DNA of 64,000 nucleotides from the NCBI GenBank assembly GCA_964344765.1, contig CAYFOM010000003.1, positions 62,001-126,000 on the forward strand, written 5' to 3'. A program made the translations under genes and the position numbers. Source of the stretch: JACNIZ01 sp964344765 (lineage in GTDB: Bacteria; Planctomycetota; UBA1135). A model generated the notes under the pieces. The model did not search any database and was not told the DNA's origin. It was given only the letters and a program-made list of their open reading frames with translations. Below, piece by piece: positions 59,046 through 64,000 of this stretch (position 1 is the first letter of the stretch; each line of letters begins with the position of its first letter).

Positions 59046-59629
59046 TGCGTAAACCCTTCCTCCTGCTTCTGCTGACTGCCGCTGTTGCGGTTGGCTCCGC
59101 TACCGGTTACGTCGTGCGCGGCGCGGCGGATTTGGTGCCCGGCACTTACTACATCGATTTGGGGCGTGCACTGGCGGCCACTCCTGAGCTGACCACCCGC
59201 TTTGAGGCGATGCTGAAGCCAATCAAGGATCGTGCCGCCGAATTGCAGCAATTGGCTGCGGCGGTCGACAAAGAAAAGGGCCAAATGGCGCTGATGGACC
59301 CGGCTTCGCAGGATTTCCAAAACTTGAAACTGTCACTGGCCATCCGCGAAGAAACGCTGAACGGCGAGATGAACTTGTTGAATCAAGCGCGGCGCAATAT
59401 CAACGATGAGATGTTGTACTTGGCGTCCAAGCGCATCCACGAAGCCGTCGACGTTTTGGGAGCTCAAAAGGGCTACGAGGCCATTCAGGTGTCGCCGATC
59501 GAGTTGGCCAAGATTCCGTGGGAGGAAGATCCGAAGCAAAGCATGGACTTGATCCAGCAGCGCAACACTTTCTGGATTCACCCCGACCGCGATGTGACCG
59601 ATGAGTTGATTGGTATCCTGAACCAGTAG
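59045..59629 (+). CDS. OmpH/Skp-family periplasmic chaperone
   Basis: The 194-residue product has a signal peptide (FLLLLLTAAVAVGSATG) and then a YYIDLGRALAATPEL strand. A long charged coiled coil rich in Gln, Glu and Lys follows (about residues 60-135), the usual tentacle of Skp. The C-terminal part, KGYEAIQVSPIELAKIP, returns to the body domain. Skp holds unfolded outer-membrane proteins in the periplasm. Position between bamA and lpxC supports the call; sequence similarity is weak, as is usual in the family. Confidence 0.82.
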   Translation: MRKPFLLLLLTAAVAVGSATGYVVRGAADLVPGTYYIDLGRALAATPELTTRFEAMLKPIKDRAAELQQLAAAVDKEKGQMALMDPASQDFQNLKLSLAIREETLNGEMNLLNQARRNINDEMLYLASKRIHEAVDVLGAQKGYEAIQVSPIELAKIPWEEDPKQSMDLIQQRNTFWIHPDRDVTDELIGILNQ

Positions 59630-59645
59630 CGCGTTTCGCCAGACC

Positions 59646-60944
59646 ATGGCACGTAAGCAACGATCCATCAAAAAAGCCGTCGAGTTCGAGGGCGTAGCCC
59701 TGCACTCGGGCGAACAGATCAAGGTGCGGCTGGAGCCGGCTCCTCCGGGTACCGGCGTGGTCTTTAACCGCACCGATCTGGACGACCCGGCGGACATTCC
59801 GGCGCTGGCCGGCAATCTGACGGTGTCGATGCGTCGCACGGTGCTGCGCGCCGGCAATCAGATCATCGGCATGGTGGAGCACTTGCTATCGGCGTGTTCC
59901 GGTATGCAGGTCGACAACTTGCGCGTGCAGGTTTCCGGCGACGAAATGCCGGGCATGGATGGCTCGCCGCTGCTTTACTGCGAAAAGCTCAAAGAAGGGG
60001 TCATCGTCGAGCAAAAGGAAGAGCGCAAGGCTTACAAAGTCGAAGAGCCGCAAGTGTTCCGCGATGACGCCGGCGCCGAATTGATCGTGCTGCCGCCTAC
60101 CGGCGAAGGCTTGAAGATTCGTTACTTCCCGCAGTACCCGGAAGGCGTCGACGATTCGCCGGTGATCTTTGATCTGGAAGCCGACGATTACATGGAGCAA
60201 ATTGCTCCGGCGCGCACCTTCGTACGCGCCGAAGAGATCGACAAGTTGCTCGAAGCCGGTTTGGGCAAAGGTGCCAATGCCGAGAACACTCTAGTGCTCG
60301 GCGGTGAAGACACCGCGCCCGAGTTCCGCGTGCCGTGCGAACCGACGCGCCACAAAATTGCCGACGCCATCGGTGATTTGGCTTTGGTCGGTGCCGATCT
60401 GCATGCCGACGTGATCTGCAACCGCAGCGGCCATAATCTCAACCAAGTGCTGGCCAAGCACATTCGCGGCGAGCTGGATCAGCACGAACTGCGCGGCGAA
60501 GACTACGGCATTCAGTACGACATTCAGCACGTACTGCGTCGTTTGCCGCACCGCTATCCGCTGTTGCTGGTGGATCGCATCATCGAGGTTGAAGGCTTCC
60601 GCCGTGCGGTCGGCGTCAAAAACGTTTCGATTAACGAGCCGTTTTTCCAGGGTCACTTCCCCGGCCAGCCGATTATGCCCGGCGTTTTGCAATTGGAAGC
60701 GTTGGCGCAATTGGCCGGTTTCTTGTTGCAGCGTAAATTGGAAATGACCGGCATGTTGGGCGTTTTGGCGTCCATCGATAAGGTGCGTTTCCGCGGTTCG
60801 GTGATTCCCGGCGATCAGTTGCGCTTGGAAGTCGACGTCTTGCGCCTGAACAAAAACCGCGCGCAAATCAAAGCCCACGCCAAGGTTGGCCGTCGCGTGG
60901 TTTCCGAAGCGATGCTTTCCTTCGCCGTGATTGAACCCGCATGA
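59646..60944 (+). CDS. lpxC/fabZ: LpxC-FabZ fusion (UDP-3-O-acyl-GlcNAc deacetylase / 3-hydroxyacyl-ACP dehydratase)
   Basis: Residues 1 to ~285 are LpxC, the committed step of lipid A synthesis. They include VEFEGVALHSGE, MVEHLLSACSGMQVDN (zinc His), DGSPLLYC, APARTFV and PTRHKIADAIGDLALVG (zinc His and Asp), then RSGHNLN. Residues ~290-432 are FabZ: LPHRYPLLLVDRIIE, the catalytic FFQGHFPGQPIMPGVLQLEALAQ region with His and Glu, and KVRFRGSVIPGDQL. The fusion puts a lipid A enzyme and a fatty-acid enzyme that draw on the same 3-hydroxyacyl-ACP pool in one chain. It is known from Bacteroidota, Planctomycetota and some others. The lpxA start overlaps its stop (ATGA). Confidence 0.94.
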   Translation: MARKQRSIKKAVEFEGVALHSGEQIKVRLEPAPPGTGVVFNRTDLDDPADIPALAGNLTVSMRRTVLRAGNQIIGMVEHLLSACSGMQVDNLRVQVSGDEMPGMDGSPLLYCEKLKEGVIVEQKEERKAYKVEEPQVFRDDAGAELIVLPPTGEGLKIRYFPQYPEGVDDSPVIFDLEADDYMEQIAPARTFVRAEEIDKLLEAGLGKGANAENTLVLGGEDTAPEFRVPCEPTRHKIADAIGDLALVGADLHADVICNRSGHNLNQVLAKHIRGELDQHELRGEDYGIQYDIQHVLRRLPHRYPLLLVDRIIEVEGFRRAVGVKNVSINEPFFQGHFPGQPIMPGVLQLEALAQLAGFLLQRKLEMTGMLGVLASIDKVRFRGSVIPGDQLRLEVDVLRLNKNRAQIKAHAKVGRRVVSEAMLSFAVIEPA

Positions 60945-61759
60945 GCTCCGTTCATCCCACCGCCTTTGTCGCCCCTGGAGCCGAGTTGGACTCCAGCGTG
61001 GTCGTCGGGCCGTTCTGTTACGTCGGCAGCCGGGCAAAGATTGGCGCCGGCACGATATTGGGGCCGCACGTTACCGTGCAAGGCCACACCACCATTGGCG
61101 AGCGCAACCACTTTGTTGGTCAATGCGCGATCGGCGGCATGCCGCAAGACCTGAAGTACACCGGCGAAGAGTCGGCGTTGGTCATCGGCGACGACAACGT
61201 AGTGCGTGAATTCGTCACCATTAACATCGGCACCGCTGCCGGTTCTTGGGTGACCAGCCTGGGCGACAAGAATTTGATCATGGCTTGCGCCCACGTCGCG
61301 CATGATTGTGTGATTGAAGATCAGGTCATCATCGGCAACAACGTATTGCTTGCCGGTCACGTGCGCATTGAATCCAACGCCATCATCTCCGGTGGGGCGG
61401 CGGTCAACCATTTCGTCACCATCGGTAAATTGGCGATGGTGGGCGGCATGAGCCGCGTGGTCAAAGATGTGCCGCCGTTCATGACCTTGGAAGGCAGTCC
61501 GGCGCGCGTGCGTGGCGTCAATGTGGTTGGGCTGAAGCGCCAGGAAACGGCGAACGAAACCATTCGTCAATTGCGCGCCGCTTATCGCAAGCTTTTCCAA
61601 GACGACACGCCCAGTGCGCTGGTACTCGACGAAATTGAAGCCGTCGAAAGCTTGACCTCCGAAGTGTTGCGCCTAGTTTCTTTCCTGCGAGATATGGAAA
61701 AAGGCTACCAGGGGCGTTATCGAGAGGCACTGCGTCGGCCGCCGCAAGCCGCCGACTGA
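60941..61759 (+). CDS. lpxA: UDP-N-acetylglucosamine acyltransferase LpxA
   Basis: LpxA transfers a 3-hydroxyacyl chain to the sugar nucleotide, the first step of lipid A synthesis. The left-handed beta helix shows hexapeptide repeats from VHPTAFVAPGAELDSSVVVG onward, with QCAIGGMPQDLKYTGE and the catalytic His in CAHVAHDC. IGNNVLLAGHVRIE, SGGAAVNHFVTIG and GSPARVRGVNVVGLKR follow. A helical C-terminal domain ends the 272-residue chain. It is in an operon after LpxC-FabZ, with a Gfo/Idh oxidoreductase downstream. Confidence 0.94.
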   Translation: MSSVHPTAFVAPGAELDSSVVVGPFCYVGSRAKIGAGTILGPHVTVQGHTTIGERNHFVGQCAIGGMPQDLKYTGEESALVIGDDNVVREFVTINIGTAAGSWVTSLGDKNLIMACAHVAHDCVIEDQVIIGNNVLLAGHVRIESNAIISGGAAVNHFVTIGKLAMVGGMSRVVKDVPPFMTLEGSPARVRGVNVVGLKRQETANETIRQLRAAYRKLFQDDTPSALVLDEIEAVESLTSEVLRLVSFLRDMEKGYQGRYREALRRPPQAAD

Positions 61760-61821
61760 TCGCTGCCTGATTGGGGCAGCTGACTGACACCGCCACCGGG
61801 CGGCAACCGACTGATTCCGGC

Positions 61822-62823
61822 ATGTCCAACACCCATCCCCAAACCCTGCGCGCCTGCGTGGTCGGCGTAGGCCATTTAGGTCGCCATCACGCCCGCATTC
61901 TCGCCGACATGGACGGCGTGGATTTGGTCGCCATCGTCGATTCCGACGCCGAGCGCGGCGGCAAGATCGCCGACACCTATCAGTGTGAGCATTTGCTGGA
62001 GCTGGACGACATCGTCGAACGCGTCGACTTTGCCGTGATCGCCGTGCCGACGGTCTTGCACCGCGAATGTGCCGCGCCGTTTTTGTTGGCCGGCAAAGCC
62101 TGCCTGATCGAAAAGCCGATGGCCCCCGATGTGGCAACCTGCGAAGCCATTTTGGCCGACGCGGAGAAAGGCGGCGCGATGGTCGGTGTAGGCCACGTTG
62201 AGCGATTCAATCCGGCAGTCGTGCGGGCACGAGAATTGGGCATTCAGCCGCGCTTCATCGAAGCGCACCGGTTGGCGCCGTACTCCTTCCGCAGCACCGA
62301 CGTCGGCGTGGTGTTGGACTTGATGATCCACGACATCGATTTGTGCTTGGCATGGATCGGCAAACCGGTGGAATCGGTGGATGCGGTCGGCGGTTCGACG
62401 TTGAGCCCGTCCGAGGACATCGTGTCGGCACGTTTACGTTTTGAAGGTGGGGCGGTGGCCAACCTAACCGCGTCGCGCTTGTCGTTGAAGCCGATGCGGC
62501 GGTTCCGCTTCTTTGGACCGGACAGCTACGTGTCGATTGATTCGCAAGATCGCTATGCGTTGTTGGTTCAGAAGTCCGGTGACTTCAGCAAAGAAAAAAT
62601 TGCCGAGGCGGCGCAATCGGAGAACCCGCTGGAGGGTTTCCAAAGCTTGCTGAACTTAGAAGAGCTGCAGCTGGAAGAATCGGAACCGTTGCGCGCCGAG
62701 TTGCAGTGTTTTGCCGATGCGGTTCGCAACGGGACCGATCACGAGGTCAGTGGTCGCGATGGCCGAGACAACGTAGTCGTCGCTTATCAGGTGTTGGAAA
62801 GCCTAGAAGCCGGCGGTTGGTAA
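61822..62823 (+). CDS. Gfo/Idh/MocA-family oxidoreductase, possibly GnnA-like
   Basis: The N-terminal Rossmann fold reads ACVVGVGHLGRHHARIL, followed by VDFAVIAVPTVLHREC and the catalytic-lysine motif CLIEKPMAPD. MIHDIDLCLAW, near residue 170, has the His-Asp of the active site. The protein (333 aa) should use NAD(P) to oxidise or reduce a sugar. Gfo/Idh enzymes next to lpxA are, in some bacteria, GnnA, which with the aminotransferase GnnB makes UDP-GlcNAc3N for amide-linked lipid A. No GnnB is visible before the window ends, so this is only a possibility. I use the ATG at 61822; the frame before it is not conserved. Confidence 0.82.
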   Translation: MSNTHPQTLRACVVGVGHLGRHHARILADMDGVDLVAIVDSDAERGGKIADTYQCEHLLELDDIVERVDFAVIAVPTVLHRECAAPFLLAGKACLIEKPMAPDVATCEAILADAEKGGAMVGVGHVERFNPAVVRARELGIQPRFIEAHRLAPYSFRSTDVGVVLDLMIHDIDLCLAWIGKPVESVDAVGGSTLSPSEDIVSARLRFEGGAVANLTASRLSLKPMRRFRFFGPDSYVSIDSQDRYALLVQKSGDFSKEKIAEAAQSENPLEGFQSLLNLEELQLEESEPLRAELQCFADAVRNGTDHEVSGRDGRDNVVVAYQVLESLEAGGW

Positions 62824-62875
62824 ATAGGGCATCGGTTGCTGGCCTCGTTGTTGCAACCGCCAGAGTCCGTCGTGG

Positions 62876-63589
62876 CTAACTGCGCTCGTCCCAGTCCGCC
62901 GACCGCGGTTCGGACGTGGAACTGCGGCGCGGATTAGCGTTCTCAACTTCCCAACGCGATTCGGTCCGCACCTTAATCTGACTCAGGCTGCGGAATAACT
63001 GCGTGCGGCGGTGGGGCAGGCGGAAACCAGGTTGCAGCAATCGTGCCATGCCGATGGGATCGGCGTGCTCTTGCCAGCGACTCCACGATAAGTAGCGGCC
63101 GGGTAATTTGCGATGCTGGCAAATGCGCGCAGCTGCCAAACCGCCGGCGCCTGCCAACCCCGGACGCCATCGCCAGGTCAGGAAGTCGTCGAAATCCGCC
63201 CATGCGCCGGGGGCGAGTTGCAGCAATTCCAGCAAGATGATTTCGCCGGCACCATCTGCCGAAGGTGTTGCGGCGGTGCCGGAGCGCAGATTGCGACTGC
63301 GATCAATTTGCGCCGACGGCAAACTTTGCCAGAAGCTGATATCGGAACTTTGGTAAGTCCCGGCTTGTTGGCTGGAGTGAAAAATCGGGTCGTGCTGTTC
63401 GGCCATAAACGCCGAATAGTGATCCCAATTCTGCCACCAGCCAAACACCCACGCGGTGTTCTGTTGCCATCCACCTTGCTGGGCGACGAAACCCGGAAGC
63501 GACTCCAGCGACGCCCAATGCTCCTGTGCACGCGAGAACACCTGTTGTTGCTCGGGCAGGACATGGCACTGGATGGCCTTCAGCAGCAT
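62876..63589 (-). CDS. YdbC/DUF4937-like protein (dimeric alpha-beta barrel fold)
   Basis: The first ~95 residues match the YdbC/DUF4937 pattern: LLKAIQCHVLPEQQ, LPGFVAQQGGWQQNTAWVFG, WWQNWDHYSAFMAEQHDPI. A second, similar block follows (ILLELLQLAPGAWADFDDFL and RYLSWSRWQEHADP), so the protein is probably a tandem ABM-like alpha-beta barrel. The C-terminal ~40 residues are basic and unordered. The enzymatic activity, if any, is unknown. It converges with the Gfo/Idh gene with 52 bp between them. Confidence 0.65.
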   Translation of the reverse strand: MLLKAIQCHVLPEQQQVFSRAQEHWASLESLPGFVAQQGGWQQNTAWVFGWWQNWDHYSAFMAEQHDPIFHSSQQAGTYQSSDISFWQSLPSAQIDRSRNLRSGTAATPSADGAGEIILLELLQLAPGAWADFDDFLTWRWRPGLAGAGGLAAARICQHRKLPGRYLSWSRWQEHADPIGMARLLQPGFRLPHRRTQLFRSLSQIKVRTESRWEVENANPRRSSTSEPRSADWDERS

Positions 63590-63631
63590 GCTCCTATGCT
63601 ACCGGATGGAACCCGGTGACTTCCAGAGACT

Positions 63632-64000
63632 TCAGTCGCAGCTAGGTTTGCCATCGGCGCCTTTGGGGAGCTTTTTGGGCGCGGGGAAGGGCAATTTCTT
63701 CGGCAGAGCGCCAATCTTTACGTCGGCCAGTTTCTTCAAATAGCCTTCCGGGTTAAGCAGAAAGCGGCTGCGCGCTTTGCCATCGGAGAAGTAAAAACGA
63801 CGGCTGCCATAGGTGGCGAAGTGCATCGCTTTGGCCGGCTTATCGGGGAAAACCGCGCAGCTGGCACTGACGGGTTGCAGCACAATTTTCTCGGCAGCAA
63901 GCTTGGTGAAGAACTTCTGCGGATCTTTACGCCATTTCTTTTCGCAAGGTGCGCAACACTGACCGACGCGCGTACCTTTGACACCAAACGCATTGGCAGG
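63632..64000 (-). CDS. Cysteine-containing protein with YHS-like region, 5' end cut by window edge
   Basis: The frame is open to the window edge; about 122 residues are visible. They begin GVKGTRVGQCCAPCEKKWRK, then VLQPVSASCAVFPDKPAKAM and the YHS-like FATYGSRRFYFSDGKARSRF, ending with a Lys/Pro-rich tail. The pattern of cysteines and the 'Y....RFYF.....R..F' wording suggest a metal-binding YHS or related domain. There is no way to tell if an exported N-terminus exists. An internal start at 63883 is not needed. Confidence 0.62.
   Translation of the reverse strand, partial: PANAFGVKGTRVGQCCAPCEKKWRKDPQKFFTKLAAEKIVLQPVSASCAVFPDKPAKAMHFATYGSRRFYFSDGKARSRFLLNPEGYLKKLADVKIGALPKKLPFPAPKKLPKGADGKPSCD

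Overview
The window is about 60% GC and densely coded on both strands, with no gene-free stretch above 300 bases. It looks like a chromosomal segment of a diderm (Gram-negative) bacterium. The envelope genes show this: BamA, a Skp/OmpH chaperone, LpxA, a fused LpxC-FabZ and an LPS-kinase-like protein. The LpxC-FabZ fusion, a Ser/Thr protein kinase with an FHA-sigma54 activator, a caspase-like protease, CotH and FG-GAP secreted proteins, a tripeptidyl-peptidase II-like protease and sulfatase-modifying-factor-like lipoproteins together suggest Planctomycetota or a close relative. This is an inference from gene content, not from a marker gene.

Layout. 1-6469: OmpA-domain protein (cut by the edge), FGE-like lipoprotein, rsmA, dnaG, rpoD and a zinc-ribbon coiled-coil protein. 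6528-10925: a large secreted subtilase and an orphan EboE-like protein. 10970-11087: tRNA-Glu and its terminator. 11186-13179: ada and xerC, converging. 13201-24758: a long forward run of pabB, pabC, three uncharacterised envelope proteins, xseA, xseB, ispA, dxs, nadK and a thioredoxin-fold gene interrupted by an in-frame TGA. 24826-27385: two tandem glutamate dehydrogenase paralogues on the minus strand. 27524-31092: LPS-kinase-like, methyltransferase, HMG-CoA lyase, enoyl-CoA hydratase and a small membrane zinc-ribbon protein. 31124-35267: Sel1-repeat protein, an insertion sequence with clear ends, ettA and a YkgJ-like protein. 35294-39774: coupled FHA-GAF-sigma54 activator and Ser/Thr kinase. 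39722-44659: minus-strand psd, CMD-like, caspase-like and MFS genes. 44744-49756: two related FG-GAP proteins flanking a CotH/lamin-tail protein. 49780-56450: pcp, glmU, prs, rplY, pth, rpsF, rpsR, rplI and dnaB. 56454-62823: bamA, ompH, lpxC-fabZ, lpxA and a Gfo/Idh oxidoreductase, an outer-membrane and lipid A block. The end holds a YdbC-like protein and an edge-cut metal-binding protein.

Two observations stand out. First, the thioredoxin-fold gene at 23763-24758 carries a TGA exactly at the first cysteine of the redox motif, giving U-G-G-C. A hairpin with a GGTC-containing loop follows at the spacing of a bacterial SECIS element. TGA is an ordinary stop elsewhere in the window, so this is a strong selenoprotein candidate. 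Second, the downstream glutamate dehydrogenase paralogue has lost the catalytic lysine, a second substrate lysine and a conserved serine, while its operon partner keeps all of them. This suggests a catalytic plus regulatory subunit pair like GdhB/GdhA of Thermus thermophilus.
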